64,000 bases of DNA from an uncultured Pelagibacteraceae bacterium (GTDB lineage: Bacteria > Pseudomonadota > Alphaproteobacteria > Pelagibacterales > Pelagibacteraceae). Both the position numbers and the translations under genes were made by a program. A model generated the notes under the pieces. The model worked only from the letters and a program-made list of their open reading frames with translations. It was not told where the DNA came from and did not search any database. Positions 39,286 through 47,469 of this stretch are shown piece after piece. The stretch covers positions 243,965-307,964 of the forward strand of contig CACDSY010000001.1 of assembly GCA_902555585.1 (NCBI GenBank), read 5' to 3'. Each line of letters begins with the position of its first letter. The first letter of the stretch is position 1.

Positions 39286-39772
39286 TGCAACTTTTTGGGT
39301 AGCAATATCGTTTTTTATTTTTATAGGTCTATTGGTATATTTTAAAATACCTCAGAATATAAACAATCTCCTAACAAAAATGATAGGAGATATAAAAAAA
39401 GAAATCGATGAAAGTGAAAAGTTAAGAGTTGATTCAAAAAAACTTTTAGATGAAGCTCAGGCTAAACTTAATTCTGTTGAAGGGGAGTCAAAAAAGATCC
39501 TTGATCAAGCTAAAGCTGAGTCTGAACAACTTGTTATAAGTATGAATGAAAAATTTCACAAATCTTCTGAAATAAAGAAGAATTTAACACAAACAAAAAT
39601 TAATCAGATGAAAGAGGGAGCAATTAAAGAAATCAAAGACACTTCTGTCAAAATTGCACTGGAGTCAGTGAAAAAAATTATAACAACTACAGTTGATAAA
39701 TCTAAATTAGATAATCTGTTTGAAAAAAATCTTGAAGAAGCAAAGACCGAATTAAAAAAAATTAATTCATAA
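39278..39772 (+). CDS. atpF: ATP synthase F0 subunit b
   Basis: 164 residues: one N-terminal membrane helix (FWVAISFFIFIGLLVYF) and a long charged coiled coil (IDESEKLRVDSKKLLDEA onward). Second stalk subunit. Last gene of the F0 operon; the crtI start is 44 bp further. Confidence 0.9.
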   Translation: MFDATFWVAISFFIFIGLLVYFKIPQNINNLLTKMIGDIKKEIDESEKLRVDSKKLLDEAQAKLNSVEGESKKILDQAKAESEQLVISMNEKFHKSSEIKKNLTQTKINQMKEGAIKEIKDTSVKIALESVKKIITTTVDKSKLDNLFEKNLEEAKTELKKINS

Positions 39773-39777
39773 CTAAA

Positions 39778-39807
39778 TTACGTTACATTTTCTTAAAATA
39801 ATATAAA
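39778..39807 (+). promoter_or_regulatory. Weak candidate promoter for the carotenoid/retinal cluster
   Basis: TTACGT (39778–39783) and TATAAA (39802–39807) are 18 bp apart in the 44-bp gap before crtI. That would give a leader of only a few nucleotides. Support is weak; read-through from the ATP synthase operon is equally possible. Confidence 0.25.
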
Positions 39808-39816
39808 ATCCAAATT

Positions 39817-41274
39817 ATGAATTCGGTAGTAATAGGATCAGGTTTTGGTGGTATGGCTGCAGCATTAAGGTTAAAAGCTAAAGGCCATAATGTAACCTTG
39901 ATTGAAAAACATGAAGATTTAGGTGGACGAGCAAGAGTTTTTAAAAAAAATGGATTTACATTTGATGGTGGTCCAACTGTAATAACAGCACCCTACTTGA
40001 TTGATGAATTATTTCAGCTTTTTAACAGGAATTCAAAAGATTATTTAGAAATAAAATCTTTAAAAACCTGGTATCAATTTGTTTTTGAAGATGGTTTTAA
40101 GTTTGACTATTCTGGTAATGAAGAAGAAATGGTTAATCAAATAAAAAAGATTAACAAAAAAGATGTAAATGGATATAAAAATTTAGTTAATTTTACAAAA
40201 AAGATTTTTGATAAAGGTTTTACTGAACTATCAGATGTTCCATTTGATAAACCCTCTTTTATGTTAAAGCAGATACCCTCTTTATTTAATTTAAAGAGTT
40301 ATAAATCTGTTTATGGTTTGGTTTCCTCTTATATAGAAGATGAAAAATTAAGAAGATTACTAAGTATGCACCCACTATTGGTAGGTGGCAATCCTTTCAC
40401 AACAACATCAATATATGGATTAATTTTATATTTAGAAAAAAAATGGGGAATTCATTATTCAATGGGAGGTACTGGTCAAATAATAAATGGCATGGAAAAA
40501 TTAATGAATGAAGAAAATATAAAAATATTAAAAGGTTGTGAAGTAAATAAAATCATATCAAATAAAAATAAAATAACTGGGGTTGAACTAAATAATGGAG
40601 ATAGAATAGAAACAGATAATGTTATTTGTAACGCAGATCCACCTGCAGTTTACTCAAAATTAGCAAACACAAATAATAGTAATTCTATTTTTAATTGGAA
40701 AATGAAAAGAATGGAATATTCAATGGGTTTGTTTGTTTATTACTTTGGAACCAAAAAAGTTTACGATGATGTTGAACATCATACAATCAAATTTGGAGAT
40801 AAGTACAAGGAACACTTGGACGATATTTTTAACAATAAAAAATTAAATGACGATATTAGTTACTATTTACATAGACCGACAGCAACAGACAAATCGATGG
40901 CGCCTGATAATCACGATTGTTTTTATGTGTTGGTGCCAGTTCCTAATAACCAATCTGGTATAGACTGGTCTATTGAGGGAGATAAGATGAAAAACTTAGT
41001 TATTAAAAAAATGGAGGAAAGTTTACTACCTAATCTAAGTGAAAATATTGTTGAGGATTTTTACTTAACTCCTGATTATTTTGAGAAAGAGTTAAATACA
41101 AAATATGGCTCAGGTTTTTCTATTCAACCAAAATTTACTCAATCAGCTTATTTTAGATTTCATAATAAATCAGAGATTTTTGATGGTTTATATTTTGTTG
41201 GAGCAGGTACTCACCCTGGAGCAGGTGTGCCAGGAGTACTATCTTCAGCAAAAGTCTTAGACAAAATTTTGTAA
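39817..41274 (+). CDS. crtI: Phytoene desaturase (CrtI)
   Basis: 485 residues. FAD-binding GSGFGGMAAALRLKAKGHNV at the N-terminus, LGGRARVF, FDGGPTVITAP, and the C-terminal CrtI signature FVGAGTHPGAGVPGVLSSAK. It desaturates phytoene to lycopene, the first pigment-forming step after CrtB. Stop overlaps the crtB start by one base (TAATG). Together with crtB, crtY and blh it forms a complete route from GGPP to retinal. Confidence 0.95.
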   Translation: MNSVVIGSGFGGMAAALRLKAKGHNVTLIEKHEDLGGRARVFKKNGFTFDGGPTVITAPYLIDELFQLFNRNSKDYLEIKSLKTWYQFVFEDGFKFDYSGNEEEMVNQIKKINKKDVNGYKNLVNFTKKIFDKGFTELSDVPFDKPSFMLKQIPSLFNLKSYKSVYGLVSSYIEDEKLRRLLSMHPLLVGGNPFTTTSIYGLILYLEKKWGIHYSMGGTGQIINGMEKLMNEENIKILKGCEVNKIISNKNKITGVELNNGDRIETDNVICNADPPAVYSKLANTNNSNSIFNWKMKRMEYSMGLFVYYFGTKKVYDDVEHHTIKFGDKYKEHLDDIFNNKKLNDDISYYLHRPTATDKSMAPDNHDCFYVLVPVPNNQSGIDWSIEGDKMKNLVIKKMEESLLPNLSENIVEDFYLTPDYFEKELNTKYGSGFSIQPKFTQSAYFRFHNKSEIFDGLYFVGAGTHPGAGVPGVLSSAKVLDKIL

Positions 41275-42125
41275 TGGAGAAAAAGAGTTTTCTATCAATA
41301 TACGCAAAATCATTCAACTGGGCTGGTTTTTTTCTTCCAAAAGAAACTTATTTGAAATGTTCTAATTTATACGATTTTTGTAGAACTTTAGATAATATAG
41401 CAGACGACGAAGGTATAATTGATGTTAAATTAAGAAGATTTGTAAACTTCAAAAATAATTTTATCAATAAAAAATTTCAGAACCATGTAATTAAAAATAT
41501 GTGGGTATTAATGGATGAATATAATATTTCCACAAAAATTGTAGAGGACTTATTCGATGGTGTGGAGTCTGATATTCAAAATGAAATAAGATTAAATTCA
41601 AAAAAGGAATTATTAATTTATTCATACAGAGTAGCAGGAACTGTTGGATTAATGATGGCAAAAATTTTAAATGTCACTAACTCTGATTCTCTTAAATCAG
41701 CTATAGATTTGGGAATAGCTATGCAACTTACAAATATTTCTAGAGATGTAATAGAAGACTCTAAAAATAAAAGGTTTTATATAAAACATAATTTTGAGTC
41801 CATAAAAAAAACGTTAGAAACTGCAGATTTATTTTACGATAGTAGCTTTTCTTCAATAAAGGATATTCCATTAAGTCTTAGATTTTCAATCTTAGTTGCA
41901 AGAAGAGTTTATAGGCAAATAGGTAGAAATATTATTAAAAAGCAAACAATTCAAAATTACAACCAATCAGGTAAAATTTTTGTTACTAATATTGGTAAGA
42001 TATTGCAAACATTATTATCTATATTTGACTTGCTAAAACTATCATTGATTAAAAAACATAATCACCTTAGAGATAAAGAACACGAATTAATTAGTGAAGA
42101 GATAAATTTAGATGAAAGATTTTGA
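41274..42125 (+). CDS. crtB: Phytoene synthase (CrtB)
   Basis: 283 residues. Condenses two geranylgeranyl diphosphates. The first aspartate-rich motif is RTLDNIADDEG near residue 36 and the second is QLTNISRDVIEDSKNKRFYI; both bind Mg2+-diphosphate. Squalene synthases share these motifs, but position between crtI and crtY settles it. Overlaps crtI by one base and crtY by 14 bp. No GGPP synthase gene (crtE) lies here, so IspA or another prenyltransferase must supply GGPP. Confidence 0.94.
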   Translation: MEKKSFLSIYAKSFNWAGFFLPKETYLKCSNLYDFCRTLDNIADDEGIIDVKLRRFVNFKNNFINKKFQNHVIKNMWVLMDEYNISTKIVEDLFDGVESDIQNEIRLNSKKELLIYSYRVAGTVGLMMAKILNVTNSDSLKSAIDLGIAMQLTNISRDVIEDSKNKRFYIKHNFESIKKTLETADLFYDSSFSSIKDIPLSLRFSILVARRVYRQIGRNIIKKQTIQNYNQSGKIFVTNIGKILQTLLSIFDLLKLSLIKKHNHLRDKEHELISEEINLDERF

Positions 42126-43176
42126 TATTGTCATTATTGGTGGAGGTTGTGCAGGATTATCATTAGCATATGAATTAGAGATCAATAACAAGTTAAAAAA
42201 TAAAACTTTAGCTATTATTGAGCCAAGAGATGAATATAAAAAAGATAAAACTTGGTCTTTTTGGAAAACATTCCCACATAATTTTGAGGATTGTGTAAAA
42301 AAAAATTGGAAACATTTTTCCATAAATGTGCCTCAAAAAACTATACATCTAGATTGCGATAATTATCAGTATCAAAGTATTGATAGTGGGTTATTTTATG
42401 AGAAGATAAACAACAAATTAAAAGAAAATAAAAATATTTCCTTTCACAAAAATGATAAAAATATAAATTTTGATAACTCTTTAGTATTTAATAGCGTTCC
42501 AAATTTAGATGATCAAAACTCTGGTCTTTGGCAACATTTCTGTGGGGTAGAAATAGAGACAAAAAAGGAATTTTTCGATGAAGAAATGATGAATCTAATG
42601 GATTTTGATTGTGAGCAGAGAGGAAGTGTTCATTTTTTTTATACACTTCCGTATTCAAAAAAGACAGCATTAGTTGAAACAACTTGGTTATCTGAAATGA
42701 ATGACGACTCCCAAAAAGATTATGATCAGCAAATTAAACATTATATTGAGAATAATCTAAAAATAAAAGATTATAAGATTACATACAAAGAAGTGGGTAA
42801 AATACCTCTTTTTTACCCAATAATTGAACAAGTAAAAAATAAAATTAATATTGGAACAGCTGGTGGTATGACAAGGTTAAGTACTGGTTATACTTTTTTA
42901 AATATTCAAGAACAAAGTAAATATATAAGGGAAAATATCGAAAACATTAGTAAATTGAAAACTTTTCAAATTAAAAAAAAATATCAATTTCTTGATAATA
43001 TTTTTTTAAAAGTTCTGAAAAATAATCCAAGCAGTATGCCAAATATTTTTTTTAGAATGTTTAACAATAAATCTAATACTGTTATAAAATTTTTGTCCAA
43101 TAAAAGTAATATTTTTGAAGATTTATCAATAATATTAAAAATGCCCAAATGGATTTTTATAAAAGCACTTTTTTAA
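42112..43176 (+). CDS. crtY: Lycopene β-cyclase (CrtY)
   Basis: 354 residues. N-terminal dinucleotide motif DIVIIGGGCAGLSLAYEL, then IIEPRDEYKKDKTWSFW, a CrtY hallmark, and the later IGTAGGMTRLSTGYTF. Converts lycopene to β-carotene. It begins inside crtB (14 bp) and ends 5 bp before blh. Confidence 0.92.
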   Translation: MKDFDIVIIGGGCAGLSLAYELEINNKLKNKTLAIIEPRDEYKKDKTWSFWKTFPHNFEDCVKKNWKHFSINVPQKTIHLDCDNYQYQSIDSGLFYEKINNKLKENKNISFHKNDKNINFDNSLVFNSVPNLDDQNSGLWQHFCGVEIETKKEFFDEEMMNLMDFDCEQRGSVHFFYTLPYSKKTALVETTWLSEMNDDSQKDYDQQIKHYIENNLKIKDYKITYKEVGKIPLFYPIIEQVKNKINIGTAGGMTRLSTGYTFLNIQEQSKYIRENIENISKLKTFQIKKKYQFLDNIFLKVLKNNPSSMPNIFFRMFNNKSNTVIKFLSNKSNIFEDLSIILKMPKWIFIKALF

Positions 43177-43181
43177 ATTAA

Positions 43182-44075
43182 ATGATTAGAATTAATTTTT
43201 ACCACTCTTTAATTTTTTTTAATTTATGTATACTTTTATCTGGAATAAAATATCTGAGAGAAGGCAGTTTCTTACTAATTTCATTATTTTTAATTTTAAC
43301 AATTGGAATATCTCATGGTTCTCTGGATCATATTAAAGGTAAGAAACTAATTAAATACTTTGGATATAAATCAATGAGTATTTTTTATTTGAGTTATTTA
43401 CTTATTGGTGCAGTTATAATATTGATTTGGTTAATATTTCCAAAATCATTACTTTTCTTGTTTTTAATTATTGCTGCTTATCATTTTGGTAAAGAGGACT
43501 CTGAATTTATTAATCAAAAGAAAAACTTTGAATTAATTTATTTTTTTAAAGGATCATTAATAATTACCTCACCCTTATTTTTTCACAAAGAAGAGACAAT
43601 TGCAATATTCGAGACATTAAATTTTAATATTTCAAATAATTTAATAATATCTGACGAGATATTATTCGTACTTGTGCTTTTATCTTTGATCTCTGGGATT
43701 ATTTTATCATTTAAAAAAAATATTGAAGTTAAATCATTATTGTTAATGGATTATTTATCGATAATAATCTTAAATTATTTTCTTAATCCAATAATTGCTT
43801 TTACGATTTACTTTTGCTTTCTGCATTCCATTAGGCACTCGATTTCTTTGATCAGAGAAATAAATAAAAATTTGACAAAAGGTTTACCAATATTCATTAA
43901 AAAAGCCCTGCCTCTAACAATTTTGACAATTTTAGGATATATTATTTCAATATTAGTTCTGAATAATTATAACGAATTTAACGAAACTATATATCGGGTT
44001 ATTTTTATTGGATTGGCCTCATTAACTTTTCCACATATATTGCTTGAATATTTAATTGAAAAAAATGAGAAATAA
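43182..44075 (+). CDS. blh: β-carotene 15,15'-dioxygenase, Brp/Blh family
   Basis: 297 residues, integral membrane with about eight helices. Histidines proposed to bind iron appear in SHGSLDHIKGK, AYHFGKEDSE and FCFLHSIRHS. Cleaves β-carotene to two retinals, the chromophore of proteorhodopsin. No rhodopsin gene is in this window, so the opsin must be elsewhere. Overlaps the 57-aa gene by 11 bp. Confidence 0.93.
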   Translation: MIRINFYHSLIFFNLCILLSGIKYLREGSFLLISLFLILTIGISHGSLDHIKGKKLIKYFGYKSMSIFYLSYLLIGAVIILIWLIFPKSLLFLFLIIAAYHFGKEDSEFINQKKNFELIYFFKGSLIITSPLFFHKEETIAIFETLNFNISNNLIISDEILFVLVLLSLISGIILSFKKNIEVKSLLLMDYLSIIILNYFLNPIIAFTIYFCFLHSIRHSISLIREINKNLTKGLPIFIKKALPLTILTILGYIISILVLNNYNEFNETIYRVIFIGLASLTFPHILLEYLIEKNEK

Positions 44076-44238
44076 AAATATTAATTTAATTGGTTGGATT
44101 TTATTCATTATTTCTGCATTAGGTTTTATCATATCAAGTGTAGGAAGTTTTTGGGCTATGTTTGGAAGTCTTTTTTTTCTAGTTGCGTGTATTGTTTTTT
44201 TAATCCCTTTTTTTAGAAAGGACGAGAGTGAAAAATAA
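44065..44238 (+). CDS. Small two-helix membrane protein of unknown function (57 aa)
   Basis: Starts at ATG 44065 inside the blh tail and ends inside ispH. Two hydrophobic helices (LIGWILFIISALGFIISSVG and GSLFFLVACIVFLIPFF) end in a charged tail FRKDESEK. The dual overlaps (11 bp upstream, 11 bp downstream) suggest it is translated. I do not recognise a characterised family. Its position between retinal and isoprenoid genes could be coincidence or a membrane partner of Blh. Confidence 0.65.
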   Translation: MRNKNINLIGWILFIISALGFIISSVGSFWAMFGSLFFLVACIVFLIPFFRKDESEK

Positions 44239-45172
44239 TCATATAAAAATACTTTTAGCAGCTCCGAGAGGATTTTGTGCCGGTGTTGACAGAGCAATTG
44301 AAATTGTGAAGAAAAGCATAGAAAAATATGGTGCCCCTGTATATGTAAGACATGAAATAGTTCATAACAAACATGTAGTAGATGGTTTAAAAAAAATTGG
44401 TGCAATATTTGTTGAGGAAATTGATGAAATTGAAGATAAAACAAGGCCTGTTATCTTTTCAGCTCATGGTGTACCAAAATCTGTTCCTCAAGAAGCAGAA
44501 AGTTTAAACATGATTTTTGTTGATGCAACATGTCCATTGGTATCTAAAGTTCACAGAGAAGCAGAAAATTTAAATAAAAAAGATGTTCAAGTTTTGCTTA
44601 TAGGTCATAAAAACCATCCTGAAGTAATTGGCACAATGGGCCAAGTAGCTAGTGGAAAGATTGATCTTATTGAAACTATAGATGACGCAAAAAATTATCA
44701 AAGAGGTAAAAACGATAAACTTGCTTATATTACACAAACAACATTGTCGGTTGATGATACTAAAGATATTATAAATGTTTTAAAAGAACGCTTTCCTGAT
44801 ATTCACGAGCCAAAAAAAGATGATATTTGTTACGCAACAACAAATAGACAAGCAGCAGTCAAAAAAATTGCAAAAGAGTGTGATAATCTTTTTGTAATTG
44901 GAAGTAGGAATTCTTCTAACTCAGTTAGATTAGTGGAAGTAGCTCAAAATAATGGATGTGAAAATGCTGAATTAATTCATTCTGAAAGCAGCTTTCCACT
45001 TGAAAAAATATCTAAATGCAAAACAATAGGTATTTCATCTGGTGCCTCAGCTCCTGAAGTATTAGTTAATGAATTCATAGAAAATATTAAAAAAAAATTT
45101 ACCGTAGAAATAAAGGAAGTTGAAATAGTCAAAGAAGACGTAACATTTAAAATCCCAGGAAAATTAAATTAA
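44228..45172 (+). CDS. ispH: 4-hydroxy-3-methylbut-2-enyl diphosphate reductase
   Basis: Last step of the non-mevalonate isoprenoid pathway, a 4Fe-4S enzyme. 314 residues. The three cluster cysteines are in APRGFCAGVDRA, DATCPLVSKVH and SKCKTIGISSGASAPE (or CYATTNRQ nearby). HGVPKSVP and GHKNHPEVIGT are also present. The start is GTG at 44228; the conserved region begins 10 codons later with no nearer ATG. Overlaps the small gene before by 11 bp and thrB by one base (TAATG). Confidence 0.95.
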   Translation: MKNNHIKILLAAPRGFCAGVDRAIEIVKKSIEKYGAPVYVRHEIVHNKHVVDGLKKIGAIFVEEIDEIEDKTRPVIFSAHGVPKSVPQEAESLNMIFVDATCPLVSKVHREAENLNKKDVQVLLIGHKNHPEVIGTMGQVASGKIDLIETIDDAKNYQRGKNDKLAYITQTTLSVDDTKDIINVLKERFPDIHEPKKDDICYATTNRQAAVKKIAKECDNLFVIGSRNSSNSVRLVEVAQNNGCENAELIHSESSFPLEKISKCKTIGISSGASAPEVLVNEFIENIKKKFTVEIKEVEIVKEDVTFKIPGKLN

Positions 45173-46137
45173 TGGCTGTATATACAAAGATAAATCAGAG
45201 CGATTTAAGCTTGATCGAAAAAAACTTTAATATTGGTAAAATCGTGTCTTTTTCAGGCATAAAAAAAGGAATTGAAAATACTAATTACTTAATAAAAACA
45301 AATAAAAAAAAAATAATACTGACTATATTTGAAAAAAGAGTTCAAAAAAGAGATTTACCTTTTTTTATGAACCTTATGTTTGGTTTATCAAAAAATAAAA
45401 TCAAATGTCCAGAGCCAATAAAAAATAAAAAAAATAAATATTTATTCAAAATTAAAAATAAGACTGCATGTTTGGTAAGTTTTTTAGAAGGAAAAGATAA
45501 AAATCAACTAACAAGTAAAGACTGTTTTCAAGTTGGAAAAAATGCTGCTCTTTTACATTTAGCTGCTAAGAAATTAAGATTGTATAGAAAAAATTCATTA
45601 TCAGTAAATTCTTGGGGACCTTTGCTAAATAGAATAGATAAAAGAATTAACAAACTTTCAAATAATTTAATTAAAACCATGAAAAATGATTTAATTGATA
45701 TTAAGAAAAAATGGCCAAAAAATATGCCAAATGGAATAATTCACAGTGATCTTTTTATTGATAATATTTTTTTTTATAAGAAAAAATATTACGGTTTTAT
45801 TGATTTTTATTTTTCTGCAAATGATTTCTTAGCTTATGAATTAGCTACATGTGTAAATGCATTGTGTTTTAAAAAAAGAAATAAAATTTTTGTGCTAGAT
45901 CACGGTAAATCTGCCCAATTATTAAGAGGCTATCAATCAATACGTAAATTAAATGCTAAAGAAAAGAATAATTTCAATACTTTATGTAGAGGTTCAGCTT
46001 TAAGATATCTTCTTACAAGATCATATGATTATTTAAATACTCCTAAAAAAGCATTAATTAAAATTAAAGATCCTAAAGAATATCTGGATAAATTAAATTT
46101 TCATAGAAAATTAAATTCTTTTAAAGACTACAACTAA
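45172..46137 (+). CDS. thrB: Homoserine kinase (APH-fold type)
   Basis: 321 residues, aminoglycoside-phosphotransferase fold used for ThrB in alphaproteobacteria. Key motifs are GIENTNYLIKT (ATP loop), GIIHSDLFIDNIFF (catalytic HxDxxxxN) and GFIDFYFSANDF (metal-binding aspartate). Gives O-phosphohomoserine to threonine synthase, encoded by thrC about 1.3 kb away on the other strand. TAATG overlaps at both ends (ispH and rnhA). Confidence 0.92.
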   Translation: MAVYTKINQSDLSLIEKNFNIGKIVSFSGIKKGIENTNYLIKTNKKKIILTIFEKRVQKRDLPFFMNLMFGLSKNKIKCPEPIKNKKNKYLFKIKNKTACLVSFLEGKDKNQLTSKDCFQVGKNAALLHLAAKKLRLYRKNSLSVNSWGPLLNRIDKRINKLSNNLIKTMKNDLIDIKKKWPKNMPNGIIHSDLFIDNIFFYKKKYYGFIDFYFSANDFLAYELATCVNALCFKKRNKIFVLDHGKSAQLLRGYQSIRKLNAKEKNNFNTLCRGSALRYLLTRSYDYLNTPKKALIKIKDPKEYLDKLNFHRKLNSFKDYN

Positions 46138-46565
46138 TGATAAAGATTTATACCGATGGGTCATGTTTGGGTAATCCTGGAAATGGAGGTTGGGCTGCTA
46201 TAATCATAGAAAATGGAAAGAGAATACAAATAAAAGGAAGTAAAAAAGATACTACAAATAACCGAATGGAGTTACTTGCTCCAATTGAAGCACTTAAAAA
46301 TATTCCCAAAGGTACTAAAGTTCAAATTTTTACAGACTCCAAATATGTTAAGTCTGGAATTACAGAGTGGATACATAATTGGAAAAAGAATGATTGGAAA
46401 ACTGCAAATAAACAACCTGTCAAAAATAAAGATCTATGGAATGAATTAGATCTTATGAATAACGAATTTGATATAAAATGGACTTGGGTAAAAGGTCATT
46501 CAAGTGATAAATTAAACAATGAAGTAGATTTGATTGCGAGAAAAGCCGCATTAATAAATATCTAA
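46137..46565 (+). CDS. rnhA: Ribonuclease HI
   Basis: 142 residues. Catalytic carboxylates: D in IYTDGSCLGNPGNGGWA, E in NRMELLAPIEAL, D in IFTDSKYV, and the C-terminal HSSDKLNNEVD. Removes RNA from RNA–DNA hybrids. ispH–thrB–rnhA is a conserved alphaproteobacterial order. Start overlaps thrB stop. Confidence 0.96.
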   Translation: MIKIYTDGSCLGNPGNGGWAAIIIENGKRIQIKGSKKDTTNNRMELLAPIEALKNIPKGTKVQIFTDSKYVKSGITEWIHNWKKNDWKTANKQPVKNKDLWNELDLMNNEFDIKWTWVKGHSSDKLNNEVDLIARKAALINI

Positions 46566-46595
46566 GTAAAAAAGTTGTTTATCTTGTATCTAATT

Positions 46596-46943
46596 TTAGC
46601 AATCTTTCGCTAGCATTGCTTGCCTTATTGCATCTAGCTCGCCTCTTACTCTAGCTAATTCACTTGAATCTTTCTCACCATCTTCTAACCAAAAAGCTGC
46701 AGGCCAAAACAATAGCCATGTCACTAATTCAGTATTTTTTTGACTTTTATAGTGTTTATCAACTTTAGCGGCTAAAGCTGGTTCTCTGGATCTTATAATT
46801 TCTGACTCAGCTATTAACTCTTTGCAAGTTAAACCTTTATACTTTGCTGATGAAACGTAGACTTTGTTTACCTCACTTGCCTGTTTAGCTCCTGAGCATG
46901 CTGTTAAGATAATAAAACTAAATATTATAAAAATTTTTCTCAC
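46596..46943 (-). CDS. Small exported lipoprotein of unknown function
   Basis: 115 residues. Signal peptide with lipobox LTAC (cysteine at residue 16). The mature part has CKELIAESEIIRS, a central hydrophobic stretch TWLLFWPAAFWL near residue 75, and a charged helical C-terminus ending in KDC. It would be lipidated by Lgt. I do not recognise a named family. Separated from the peroxiredoxin gene by 40 bp and convergent with rnhA across a 30-bp gap. Confidence 0.75.
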   Translation of the reverse strand: MRKIFIIFSFIILTACSGAKQASEVNKVYVSSAKYKGLTCKELIAESEIIRSREPALAAKVDKHYKSQKNTELVTWLLFWPAAFWLEDGEKDSSELARVRGELDAIRQAMLAKDC

Positions 46944-46983
46944 ATAAACAACCTACTCGTTTATTTTAAAAATTTCAATAAAC

Positions 46984-47469
46984 TTAAATTAGACTATAAA
47001 TATGGCTGGCTGAGGAAATTCCACAATTTTTAGTTTCTTCTTCTTCTTGAATATTTTGCACTTCCAGGTTGTTTATAATCATTACATAACGACTAGATCT
47101 TATGCCCATACCTTTTGAATTTCTATCAACCTCAGCACCAATTAACTTTGTAAATGATAAATAAGGGTCAGCTAACATAGTTATTTTTTCTTCAATATTG
47201 TTTGCCTCTCCCCAAGCATTCATCACATATGGATCATTTACTGCTAAGCAAAATATTTTATCAATACCTTTATCTAAGATTTGTTGAGCATTTTTAACAT
47301 AACCCGGCAAGTGAAATTTAGAGCATGTAGCTGTGAATGCACCAGGTAAACCAAATAATATTATTTTTTTTGATCCTAAAACCTCAGAAATATTTTGTTC
47401 CTTGGGTTCACCATCAACTAAATGGAAGATTTTTGCATCTGGTATTTGGTCATTGACTTTTAGCTTCAT
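46984..47469 (-). CDS. Peroxiredoxin (Prx5-like, AhpC/TSA family)
   Basis: 161 residues. The peroxidatic cysteine is in GAFTATCSKFHLPGY near residue 49, the Prx5 pattern. FCLAVNDPYVMNAW and RSSRYVMII support the Prx5 group. Reduces hydrogen or alkyl peroxides with thiol donors. ATGA overlap with the thrC stop, so it is cotranscribed behind the oxidase–ctaB–thrC run. Confidence 0.92.
   Translation of the reverse strand: MKLKVNDQIPDAKIFHLVDGEPKEQNISEVLGSKKIILFGLPGAFTATCSKFHLPGYVKNAQQILDKGIDKIFCLAVNDPYVMNAWGEANNIEEKITMLADPYLSFTKLIGAEVDRNSKGMGIRSSRYVMIINNLEVQNIQEEEETKNCGISSASHIYSLI

Noticed and set aside
44052..44444. 130-codon open frame on the minus strand across the blh end and ispH start
   Set aside because: It is antisense to strongly conserved ispH motifs, has no ribosome-binding signal, and reads as low-complexity His/Leu/Phe-rich sequence typical of shadow frames in AT-rich DNA.
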